From contig AP026179.1 in NCBI GenBank assembly GCA_030295235.1, positions 302,389 to 366,388 of the forward strand: 64,000 nucleotides of DNA, given 5' to 3'. Positions within the stretch are counted from its first letter, which is position 1; every line of letters begins with the position of its first letter. The position numbers and the translations under genes are program-made. Shown here in pieces: positions 1 to 9,261 of the stretch. The DNA comes from Fistulifera solaris. Lineage: Eukaryota; Bacillariophyta; Bacillariophyceae; Naviculales; Stauroneidaceae. The notes below the pieces were generated by a model. That model saw only the letters and a program-made list of their open reading frames with translations. It was not told the origin of the DNA and ran no database searches.

Positions 1-324
1 AAAAGGCGGCATGAAAATGTGCGGGTGTGGGCGACGTGTACCGTTGCATTAACAAAACAACGTGCTGCATGGCGCACCGAGATCAATTCGGGTTCCCCTC
101 AGCTGAAATAACGTCAATTGCGCCAGCGTCAAACTTGTGCCTTTGCACATTAAGCTGTTAGCTATATAAATTAAAATTCAACAAAAGTGAAAGACTTAGT
201 CTTGTTGCTGCTGTTCAGTTGTAGTCTGAGTTTCGCTCTTGATTAAAATCATGTCGTGTGTGGTCGTCAAGACAACACTTTGGTATCATTTTTAGATGCG
301 ATTAATAACCATAAACACACGTTT
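1..324. other. Non-coding left edge
   Basis: No reading frame here has recognisable protein character. The sequence is AT-rich with a TATATAA-like stretch near 161, but no gene can be tied to it. Confidence 0.4.
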
Positions 325-545
325 CCAGAATTTTTAAAACATACACATAATTGCTGTAGTACTGAAATCAACGTTTCCGGAATTTCTGGAACTTACACAG
401 ATTTTTCAGGAGGAAAATCACCGTTTTCAGAATTTCAGGATGTCAAACAGAATTTCTATACGACCGAAAACACCACTTCCAGAATTTCTATGACGTACAC
501 AGAATTTCTGTATTACCAGTATTGGGGTGTTTCTAGAAACTCGTG
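325..545. repeat. Degenerate palindromic repeat array
   Basis: About seven copies of a short near-palindrome, core (T)TCCAGAATTTCTGGA, recur at irregular 15-60 base spacing (about 331, 383, 396, 423, 448, 476 and 499). A linker like GAAAACACCAC precedes some copies. The 106-residue frame through it (256-576) is a by-product of the repeats, with recurring phrases and no domain. The same core and linker recur at 19,400-19,800. Function unknown; each core contains TTCnnGAA, the half of a heat-shock element, but this may be coincidence. Confidence 0.6.
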
Positions 546-561
546 GGACAGGAAAATTTCT

Positions 562-1899
562 CTATTGGAATATTGAGTCTATGGCTATAATATCACGATA
601 CGGAACAAGACGCCGCCGCTTGCGATTACGCTGAATGGACCGGAAATCCGAGCTCCTGTATATTGGTGACGATGTCGCTTGTCGAGACAAGCCCAATGTG
701 GCAACGGTAGGGTCTCTCATAAGTAACAGATGCAAACAGCCCAAATCGTCGCGCGCTTGTATCATGGCTTCCACTCGAACATCTTGAGAGCCATCCATCG
801 GATGTTGACGAAATCCCTCCAAGTTTTTATGAATTTGATTCAATCGTACGTGACACTGAATAAAAGCCATAGTGCTGTCGCTCCTTTTCAGGCACCAAAT
901 TATCAGCGTCAGGTCCGTGATGTTTCGATTCTGTTGCACGAGCTGCAACCAACTGCCTAAAATATCTTTGGAAAATTTTCTCTCAGTGAACAGTTGAGCT
1001 ACAGTCTGAATTGAAGGGTGCTGTCGTAAACCTTCAGTCGCCATGCGGCAAAGAACCGATTCCGTAACGTTGATTTCTTCCAAACGAATGTTGGTCAAGG
1101 ATGTATTTGATTTTAATGTGTCCACCAGTAACACATCCCATTGATCGAGCTGACTGTAACGCAGCCTTGTAGAGACTTGATGTTCGGCGACAAGTTGCAC
1201 TTTGTTTAAACTAAGAGACAGGAGTGTAGGTGAGTTGGCTACAAGATTCGTCAACACATCCAGACTGGTGATTTGCCAATTGGTCAACTCAATGGATTGC
1301 AAGAGCGGCATTTGTGGAATTATTTCCAGCAACAACCCCAAACCTTTTTTTCGGTCTTTGCATTCATTGAAATAATCGCGTGTATTGCTAAATGAAACCT
1401 TCTTGAGTGACGGAAATGCTGTGGTGTTAGGTAAAGAACGCAAAAAAGACCGCTGATTCTCTGAAAATTGTTCTACATAATCCCAACAGTGCAAAATCAG
1501 TTCTTCTAATTCCGGCTGTTGCTCAACGATCATTTGAAATGTAGAAAAAGGCACATTTCGAAACAAAATATCCATCAATCGAAGATTGCGAAGCTTCATG
1601 AGCGGCCGTAGAAAACTGGTCAACGCTACAAAAAATTCCGGCGTACTCCGTTCTCCCTGTACATTCACAAACATATCAGTGATGGAAGTATTCTTTTCAA
1701 TAGCGGCACGCAGCTGCTTTTCGTGCTCAGCAAGGCTGTCGCGATTTCCCCGCCGCCAGCTGCGTAGGCGTCGTCTTTTGTTCTTGTAATGAACGTAATG
1801 TTTTATAACATCGACTTCTTTCTCCTCGTTCTCTCGCAGTATTTGCACCAGCGAGGATAAGGATCCATCTGCATCTTCTGGGAAGGAAGTCGACATCAT
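562..1899 (-). CDS. Leucine-rich-repeat (RNI-like) protein
   Basis: An intact 445-residue single-exon frame. The start is one of two adjacent ATGs (1899 or 1896). The N-terminus is acidic and then basic (residues about 40-60 are Lys/Arg-rich). From about residue 75 to 340 there are irregular leucine-rich repeats of the ribonuclease-inhibitor type, for example LLSLSLNKVQL and LTNIRLEEINV, ending in a segment with VRLNQIHKNL. No signal peptide or membrane segment is visible, so a cytosolic or nuclear binding protein is likely. The overall plan, including a C-terminal helix containing a KLN/RLN motif followed by a D...LLM.DPTV-type segment, matches the LRR protein at 44,167-45,339, so the two are paralogues. 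Ligand unknown. Confidence 0.8.
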   Translation of the reverse strand: MMSTSFPEDADGSLSSLVQILRENEEKEVDVIKHYVHYKNKRRRLRSWRRGNRDSLAEHEKQLRAAIEKNTSITDMFVNVQGERSTPEFFVALTSFLRPLMKLRNLRLMDILFRNVPFSTFQMIVEQQPELEELILHCWDYVEQFSENQRSFLRSLPNTTAFPSLKKVSFSNTRDYFNECKDRKKGLGLLLEIIPQMPLLQSIELTNWQITSLDVLTNLVANSPTLLSLSLNKVQLVAEHQVSTRLRYSQLDQWDVLLVDTLKSNTSLTNIRLEEINVTESVLCRMATEGLRQHPSIQTVAQLFTERKFSKDILGSWLQLVQQNRNITDLTLIIWCLKRSDSTMAFIQCHVRLNQIHKNLEGFRQHPMDGSQDVRVEAMIQARDDLGCLHLLLMRDPTVATLGLSRQATSSPIYRSSDFRSIQRNRKRRRLVPYRDIIAIDSIFQ

Positions 1900-3360
1900 G
1901 AAGCATGTAGAAGTAAGATCGAACAGCTATGACGCAAATAACGAAGAAAAAAAAAACAGAACGCCGCGGCCGCCGCGGTCAGATTTCGTGACTGCAGTCA
2001 TGGTGGTTTTTGGGGCTACAGTAATTTGGGAAAGCAACTATCAACGCGATTTTGGACATCCAAAAATACAATTTCGATTCGTGATGATGTTGAAGGTTAT
2101 TTTAAAAATGGATGGTGAACTAATTTTATTGAAATGATTATTAGTAATGAAAAACAATGTGTGGCCAGCCAATTTTAAAAGGGAATTCGCGACTTAGCTT
2201 CAGTCGTGGTAAAGTTGAGAATACACTTCGGACCCATAGTAAAGTCAAAAAAGATAAGGAAGGCTTCTCACCAAAAAAGATTGAGTGTACAGAGTTAATG
2301 CCGCTGAAGGTAGAAATTGCTTCAAAAGGTTAGATGTATTCCGTTGAAGGGAAATGATTAGATGAAACTCAATGTGCTAGGAGCCGGCGTTCCAAACGAA
2401 ATTCGTGACTGAATTGTAGTCCTAAAGTAGTAGCTGGGCGAGACAAAAATACGGAATATTGTACAACCTCGGTGGGATTGTGACAGTCTGCGGTATAAGC
2501 GATCGACCAGCAATCAGAAATTTGCGCGTTTAGACTCTCTGATTTGATGTTTCATTCATGCTGTTCAAAGACATCGGTCCATTCTTTGGATCCAGCATCT
2601 AAGGTGGGTAAATAACTTCTCTGCTTTCAATTACGATAAGGTAGTTTGTACAGAGGAATCAATTTACAAACGAAGTTACAAGGAAACGCAGCTATCAGAG
2701 CTATTGCTTCTTGCCCAATTCTCTTCAAGAAAGGAAATTATCTCTGGTGGTTTATAAGGAATGCAATAGTGATACAGACCTTCATTCCTCCACGTGCTAC
2801 AAGAAGCTGCTTCGCATATGCACGTGTCATTTGCTATCAAAGAATGACACCCTCGCTTTTCCAATCTCGATTCTCGATGCCAACATATGTTTCAGAAAAG
2901 TGGTTGTGATGATTTGAGTCGTTTGCATCCGCGGAAACAGTATCGGTGTTGTTTGCTTGTCCGTGTACATCTGTGACCCGAAGTTCCAAGATCTTGTTTT
3001 TCTTCCCATTTCGTTTCCGATATTATGTCTATGTATTCGTGTCACAAGATATTTTCAGTATGTAGAAAACAAGATACAAACATCAAATTACGATTACTAT
3101 CAGCATTCTCCACGTGTCAAGGATCGTTACCATGTTCTTTCAATAGCCCCTTCCATAGCTGTGAGTTAAACTGTAGGCTATTCAGTTCCGAATTCGTGCG
3201 CGCCACCAACAAAAATGAGGTAGGAAAAGTAACACCACTTTGAAATATTGCGTATCTGCCTCATCTCCCTTTTTTTTGCGATAATCAATCCTTCGAATCC
3301 TCTTTCTATTCAATAAAAGTAGACAGTCCTTAAAGTTTAACAGAGTAGTTCGCCTGGAGA
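1900..3360. other. Intergenic region, no gene seen
   Basis: Several short frames overlap one another on both strands between 2646 and 3421, but none shows domain character and they shadow each other. No tRNA cloverleaf was found. The promoter of the LRR gene (leftward) and of the protease homologue (rightward) should lie here. Confidence 0.5.
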
Positions 3361-4811
3361 ATGCTTTCGCTGCTATCGCTCGTGTCGAGCTGCCTTTGGA
3401 TGGCCCAGCCATCGTGGGCATCTTCTGCTTACGTGAAACTCGACAACGATGTATTCACGGAAAAAGGCTCACCAAGCGTCCGATTACCAATAATGTCTTT
3501 AAAATGCCCGAAAATTCCATGGTGACTTCGACGTTACAGAATGTCGTGGGCGGAGCTCCTTCTGCGTCGGGTGATTTTCCATACAATGTTCTGTTTTCTT
3601 CACCAAGTGGCGTTTGTGCGGGTGTTTTGATTCATCCTGATATCATCTTGACGACTGTCTCGTGTTCGGCGGCACAAACCAGCGATGCACGAATTGGTGG
3701 TATTAATACGGAAACGGGTGTTGTCATTTCGGTAGCCGAAACCGTCGAACATCCCGATTACGATGCAGCTTCCTCAGAAAATGATTTGCGCATCGTGCGA
3801 CTTTCCACCACGACCAATATTACGCCCGTCCCACTCGCTACGACCGTTCCAGCGGTGGCTTCCTCTGTTACAGCCATTGGGTTTGGTGTGACGGCTGAAG
3901 ATGGAACGGCGTCGACGACATTGCAAGATGTCGATATAACAGTGTTGGATTTTATCAACTGTGAGAACTTCTTAGACGCTACGGTATTTCCTGCCAGTCA
4001 GATTTGTGCTGGAAATCTCGCCGACGGTCGAGGACATTGCGATCAAGATGAGGGTGGAGCGTTGTTAGCTGGTTCAACACTCGTCGGCTTGTTTAGTTTC
4101 AATGAAGCCTGTGGAGAAGCCGATGAGCCTTCCGTGTACACCAACATTGTCGCGTACTTGGATTTTATTGAAGCCGCTATTTGTGATATCAGCACCGTAC
4201 CACCGGAAGATTGTGAATCGGCGGCTCCGACCGTTTCGCCCGTGCCTTCGGTCTCCCCTGCTCCTTCCAGTTCTCCCACGTCTTCAGTAGCGCCGACGGC
4301 CGCTCCGACACTATCACCGCAACCGACCACCACCGCCCGACCCAGTGGCGAAAGTGGGCCTTCCCTTGTACCCACTTCCATGATGATCTCCGAGTCTCCG
4401 GGTGTCACGGCAGAACCCACAGTCACGGTAGCACCGACGTTGACACCCAGTACGCATGCACCGTCAGAGCGTAGGAAAAGATCCGGCAAGGGCAAAGGTA
4501 AAAAGGGAAAGAAGGGCAAGAAAGGCAAAAAGGGAAAAGGAAAAGGAAGTTATTCGGATAGTGGCAAAGGTAAAGGAAAAGGAGACGCCTACGATGGTAG
4601 CGGCAAAGGTAAAGGAGGAAAAGGCGACTCGTACGACTCCTACTATAGTAGCGGCAAAGGCAAGGGCAAAAAAGGCAAGGGTGATTCAGATAGCTTGGGC
4701 AGTTCCGATAGTGTAACCATTCAGGGCCGAAACGAAGCCGTTCCCTTGTACAAGCTGACCCGCCAACAACGCCGTCGAAGACGCCGTCGCCGTCGATTTG
4801 GAAATAAGTAA
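3361..4811 (+). CDS. Secreted S1 serine-protease homologue, catalytically dead, with Lys-Gly-rich tail
   Basis: I read this as two exons, 3361-3432 and 3540-4811 (about 447 residues), with a 107-nt GTGAAA...TTACAG intron. Exon 1 encodes a clear signal peptide (MLSLLSLVSS..WMAQPSWASSAY), and splicing joins it in frame to NVVGGAP, the usual start of a trypsin domain. A start at 3396 would lose the signal peptide. The fold markers are present: CAGVLIHPD, NDLRIVRL with the catalytic Asp, and CAGNLADG. The catalytic His is replaced (LTTVSCS instead of TAAHC), and the active Ser motif GDSGG reads QDEGG, so proteolysis is not expected. A Pro/Thr/Ser-rich spacer follows, then repeated SGKGKG/KKGKKGK blocks with Ser, Tyr and Asp, then an Arg-rich end. 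The tail resembles silica- or wall-associated diatom proteins; that role is inference. Confidence 0.75.
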
Positions 4812-5437
4812 TGGTGTTGCTGTTGCTCGTACAAACAGGCGGATAAAAACGAATTTTTAGTTTTACATGGTTTCATTAAGAATTGACTTATTGCTAGATG
4901 GTTCATCTTTTTAAGGCATGTATCTTTGTCGAACCTATCTGCCTCGTTTTGGGAAAACAAAGCTTTGCAAAGAATACGAGTACTAGCCGGGATGTAAGGA
5001 AGTTGTTGTAAAGTCATTTCTAATAACAGCGTCCTTTTCATCTGTTGTCTAGTTCAATTCGTTAACCAGACAGATATGTTATAAAAACGCTGTGAGACCA
5101 TATTTGCCTTGACTGCATCCTGTAATGAGTCAGCAGTCAACAGTCAACAGTCATCTACCCAGTACATAAATGCCTATACGGTCTTCGCTACACAATAACA
5201 GGAAACGTAAAATCAATAGTAATATACACTATCCTGTAGGCCCCTTTTTATCGATAGGATATTACTATGGCAGCTGTTTGCTAAGCGGGGCTAGATAAAT
5301 AACATGTGTAAGAGCGCAATTCTTGGTTCTTTTCCAAGCTCACAACAAACCACACCCTCCGACACTGCACATCTTCTTCTTGTGCTTTCACACGGCTTCT
5401 CATTCTCATCTTTATACAATTCCAATACGACACCAAC
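4812..5437. other. Intergenic region, no gene seen
   Basis: Contains only short overlapping frames. A minor tandem repeat of CAGTCAA lies near 5130-5152. It presumably holds the 3' end of the protease homologue and the promoter of the peroxidase gene. Confidence 0.4.
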
Positions 5438-7498
5438 ATGTTGACTCCTTCTTCTTTGATCTTGTGCTTCTTTTGCGTCTTCCTTCGTACATGTGACGCA
5501 TTACCGGTGAAACAAGAAGATGCCGATCTCTCGAAAGAAGTGCATTGTCGCTTGTATTGCGAAGAGTACAGCGCCATTTGTCCCCAAATTGACATTCGAT
5601 CACAAGCACGCCGCAGTGAGCAAGCCAAATTGCGTCAGCCTCTTTCTGTGGAAGCTTGCGTATCTGATTGTGTCAACGAAGCGAGATTCCGATTCAACGG
5701 AACGCCCCAAGATTTCATGAATCGGAATACCATTCAATGTCGACGCAATCATTTGCATATGCAATTACAAGAAAAACATTTAGCCACCAGTGACCACTGC
5801 TTACACGCCATGTTTGCGGGAAAAGAACGATGCAACTCCATCTTGCCTTCGACCGTTTACTATTACGGACTCATGCGCGTGGGAAAACGTTATTTTGAAA
5901 ATCCGTATAATGAACCGAAAACAACACTCTTGTTAAGTTACGGATTGGGATTGTATTACGAGGGAGCTATGCGGGGGCGTTTACAAACGCGTATGCCGTA
6001 TTTCGAAGTGCCCCGCCAGGGCGTGATCTGTCCGACAACCACGAGGAAGTATCGCACTGCCGATGGAACCTGCAATCATGTACCGATGCCGCGAATGGGA
6101 GCCGTCGATACGCCGTTGATTTCGATACTGGAACCATCGTTGCCACGCACCCTGCCGCCCGTTAAAGATGTGGCCGCCATACTGCGACGGCCTATGAATC
6201 CAACATCGGTCGCGCCATTTAATCAAATTGCCGTGGCGTGGATACAAATGATGACACACGATTGGTTTCAACATGATCCTGCGCATCCCGACCAGAAAAT
6301 GAATCGCGTGACGCATTGGTGGGATGCATCACAGTTGTACGGCAGTACACTCGCACAACAAACGGCCGTACGGGTTCCGAATACGGGAAAGGTGCGACTC
6401 GACCAACATCAGGAACTGAATTATACGACCACCGGCATTCCGATCACCGGATTTGCGGACAATTGGTGGGCCGGTTTGCACATGATGCATACACTCTTTG
6501 TAAGAGAACACAATTGGTTGGTGGATCAGTTCGAACGCCAATATCCGGGAGTTTATACGGCCAATGACAAATTTCAATTGGCACGTTTGTGTCTGTCGGC
6601 ACTTTTGGCTAAAATTCATACGGTGGAGTGGACCCCAACTTTGCTGGACAATCCCGTGGCAGCACTGGGATTGCATACAAATTGGCGGGGCGTCGATGCG
6701 ATTCTGGAATATGGGACACGGTTCGAACTGCAATTGGCGTACCGTATTGTGGGTGGAGATCAATCGGTGCCGCATGCGGGAAATGGCACCACGAGGGAGA
6801 CTCTGTACAATACAACCTTCGCCATGACAGAAGAATTTGTTGCCGTATATCGCATGCACCCTTTGCTTCCGGATGAAATGGAGATCGAAGGTAAAACATT
6901 TTCATTGAATGATCTATCGTTCGTCGATGCTCGCACATTGACCAAATCGGTGAAAACGACACAGACATTACTACAGGCATTCGGAATGACGCCAGCGAAT
7001 ACTCTCTCGCTACAAAATTATCCTCGACAATTATATGGATTGGAGAAACCGGGAATGTCACAACCTGTCAACTTGGCGGAAATCGATCTGCAACGGGATA
7101 GGGAACGAAACTTGCCGCGATACAATGACATGCGGCGACAGTTACTGCTGAAACCGTACAAGCGACTCGAAGATTTGACCGACGACGAAACAGAACTCAA
7201 TTTATTGAAAAGTGTGTACCAGGATATGGACCAAGTTGACTTGATGGTAGGGTGTCTCGTGGATAAAGACCGCCCGTACGGATTTGCTTTTGGTATTGTC
7301 CCGTTTCACGTCTTTCTGGTGATGGCTTCTCGACGCATTTTGAACGATCGATTTTTCATGGAAGATTTCAATGCAAAAGTCTATACAGACTTTGGATACG
7401 AATACGTACAGTCGGGTTCTCTAAAGAAAGTGATGGTTCGCCATTTTCCAGAATTGAAAGATCAGATACCCGACAATCCATTCATGAATTGGACCTGA
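5438..7498 (+). CDS. Secreted COX/alpha-dioxygenase-like haem peroxidase
   Basis: An intact 686-residue single exon beginning with a signal peptide (MLTPSSLILCFFCVFL..CDALP). The Cys-rich N-terminus (about 25-130) may be a small disulfide module. The animal-type haem peroxidase domain spans about residues 150-660. MMTHDWFQHD (about 270) carries the distal haem His region, followed by THWWDASQLYG (about 290) and LFVREHNWLVDQ (about 355). VYRMHPLLPDE (about 470) matches the cyclooxygenase YHWHPLLPD motif, keeping both the proximal His and the Tyr two residues before it that starts fatty-acid oxygenation. It could therefore oxidise fatty acids (oxylipin formation) or act as a secreted peroxidase. 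Substrate cannot be told from sequence. No membrane anchor or NADPH-oxidase part is present. Confidence 0.85.
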   Translation: MLTPSSLILCFFCVFLRTCDALPVKQEDADLSKEVHCRLYCEEYSAICPQIDIRSQARRSEQAKLRQPLSVEACVSDCVNEARFRFNGTPQDFMNRNTIQCRRNHLHMQLQEKHLATSDHCLHAMFAGKERCNSILPSTVYYYGLMRVGKRYFENPYNEPKTTLLLSYGLGLYYEGAMRGRLQTRMPYFEVPRQGVICPTTTRKYRTADGTCNHVPMPRMGAVDTPLISILEPSLPRTLPPVKDVAAILRRPMNPTSVAPFNQIAVAWIQMMTHDWFQHDPAHPDQKMNRVTHWWDASQLYGSTLAQQTAVRVPNTGKVRLDQHQELNYTTTGIPITGFADNWWAGLHMMHTLFVREHNWLVDQFERQYPGVYTANDKFQLARLCLSALLAKIHTVEWTPTLLDNPVAALGLHTNWRGVDAILEYGTRFELQLAYRIVGGDQSVPHAGNGTTRETLYNTTFAMTEEFVAVYRMHPLLPDEMEIEGKTFSLNDLSFVDARTLTKSVKTTQTLLQAFGMTPANTLSLQNYPRQLYGLEKPGMSQPVNLAEIDLQRDRERNLPRYNDMRRQLLLKPYKRLEDLTDDETELNLLKSVYQDMDQVDLMVGCLVDKDRPYGFAFGIVPFHVFLVMASRRILNDRFFMEDFNAKVYTDFGYEYVQSGSLKKVMVRHFPELKDQIPDNPFMNWT

Positions 7499-8578
7499 AC
7501 GTTCTCCTACCATTAATGAAAAAACGTATGTGGTCTCAAGCGGAGAAGAGTTCATCTTGTAATGAAGGGAAATCCGAACGACCCTATGACCGTTCTATGC
7601 ATATATTTGAAAGAATCCCCTTGCCGAGAACTGGATACAGGAACAAAAGCAAGATTGTGCTTGCCCCGGAATTCAATTTCAATACCTAAGCACTGAACGC
7701 GGTCTTGTCTCTCATGTAAAGATGGGAGGTCTTGAACGTGATGACATTTTGAATCAACGGATACGTAACCCATGGTCGTGAAGCAGCATTGAACCAAGAC
7801 GGCCAAAATCAATATAAGACTGCTTAATAGCAGCACTCGAGCGAACTTAGCTAATTCTAAATGCCGACTTGAAGTTTACTTCGTAGAGTTCACTTCGGGC
7901 TTGTGGGACAAGCATTAGGCAACGCTTCGGAAAACGTTTCGACATCATGAGTCGTTACGACCAGTGGAAATGCTGCTAAATGCTTTAACATGATAATAAC
8001 ATGAAGCGTAGCTTTAAAATATTCAACGGAATGAAGGTGGATTAACTGGTTGACAGTTGACAGGAATCAAGATTCATGATTGAAATCCAGTCGTGGCAAG
8101 GATCCATCTACAGTTCAGGCTATAGTTAATAGGTAGTCAACGATCCGCAAAAATCTCTTTGACATCATGAATCATCATCATCGACGCTTGCATTGCAACT
8201 ACTCCGAAAAATAACTGAATGTTGATCAGTAAGCCACGCCTGTACCTGATAGTTTTCGAAAACGAGCTCTAGCAGAACGACTCAAGTTTAGATAGCGTTC
8301 TGGATCGGAAGTCGGAAGTGAATTTTGATTCAGGACTGGTTGCACTCGGCAACTCTATAATATTATAGTATTTATTTAATGACAACAGTTTTCTCAAGGC
8401 TACTTTCACTTTCACCTTCCACGTCGTCACCAGTACACTTCGAGTCATAGTTCTTTTCGAATTAATATGATTTCGAATACGTGTCTCGTACCTGGTACCG
8501 AGCATTTGCATTCTGTCTCTTCGCCAAAGACCTCAACAATAACTTGTTTTTCTTGTTTATATTATCCACTTAACATCA
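7499..8578. other. Intergenic region, no gene seen
   Basis: Frames here are short. The longest leftward one (7552-7836) begins at GTG rather than ATG, so I do not call it. No repeat or RNA gene was recognised. Confidence 0.4.
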
Positions 8579-9022
8579 ATGAACGATACGAAAGACGAAA
8601 TACGACGGCAGATCTTCTTTGATCAGCCGACTATCGAGGACGCCCTCAAAAATCATACGAGTTGGTTCGTAGCACAAAATCAAAAAGTGGGTTCGACTCT
8701 CGAGATTCTTCAATTGACGCGGATGCTTTCCAAGTGCATCAATCAGCATATATGCTCTTTCAATACGAACAATAAACAGGATATTATCCTAGCCTCTGTT
8801 TGGAATCCTATACAGCAAGATGAAAGTCGAAAGGTTACGCAAACGTTGGGGCGAGTGGCTCTACAAGCCGTTTGGAGGCAGTTGGATCTTATATCGACGC
8901 GAAGAAAAAATGAGATAAACGCCCATGAAGAAACAGACAACAATGATATTGCTGACTCCTTCTTCAACTTCTTTGAAGCGGCGCTCTTTGCATCTCTGGA
9001 AAGGATCCATTCGCTCGCTTGA
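8579..9022 (+). CDS. Hypothetical protein, 147 residues
   Basis: An ATG-started frame just downstream of an AT-rich leader. The protein is helical-looking and hydrophilic, with motifs such as LQLTRMLSKCINQH and FFNFFEAALFASLERI near the C-terminus. No signal peptide, membrane segment or known domain is recognised. It converges with the leftward gene ending at 9262, leaving about 240 bases. It may be a whole small gene or one exon of a larger one. Confidence 0.4.
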   Translation: MNDTKDEIRRQIFFDQPTIEDALKNHTSWFVAQNQKVGSTLEILQLTRMLSKCINQHICSFNTNNKQDIILASVWNPIQQDESRKVTQTLGRVALQAVWRQLDLISTRRKNEINAHEETDNNDIADSFFNFFEAALFASLERIHSLA

Positions 9023-9261
9023 TTTGGAATACCGATCGAGGAAAGGAAGAACTAACCCGACGGGCGACTCAAAGAAAAGCGGATGCTGCTCAACGTAATT
9101 ATACTAGCAAAGATGAGACTCATCAACTCCCACAGATTGAGGAAATAGATTGAAGCACGTCAATTGTTGTCCCCAAATAAGTAATGAAAGCTCCATAACT
9201 ATGTTGGACTAAGCTTATCCAATGTAAAGTAAAAAAATAGCCAATGAAAAGCGCTTTCAGG

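Noticed and set aside
325-545. CRISPR-like array
   Set aside because: Unit spacing and sequence are irregular and the context is a eukaryotic nuclear chromosome.
256-576. 106-residue protein-coding gene
   Set aside because: The frame is composed of the repeated palindromic units, with recurring phrases and no domain.
2646-3421. Cluster of 60-90 residue frames on both strands
   Set aside because: They overlap one another, lack domain features and show no leader or consistent start.
7552-7836. Leftward 94-residue frame with a hydrophobic start
   Set aside because: It begins at GTG with no upstream in-frame ATG covering the hydrophobic part; unlikely as a eukaryotic start.
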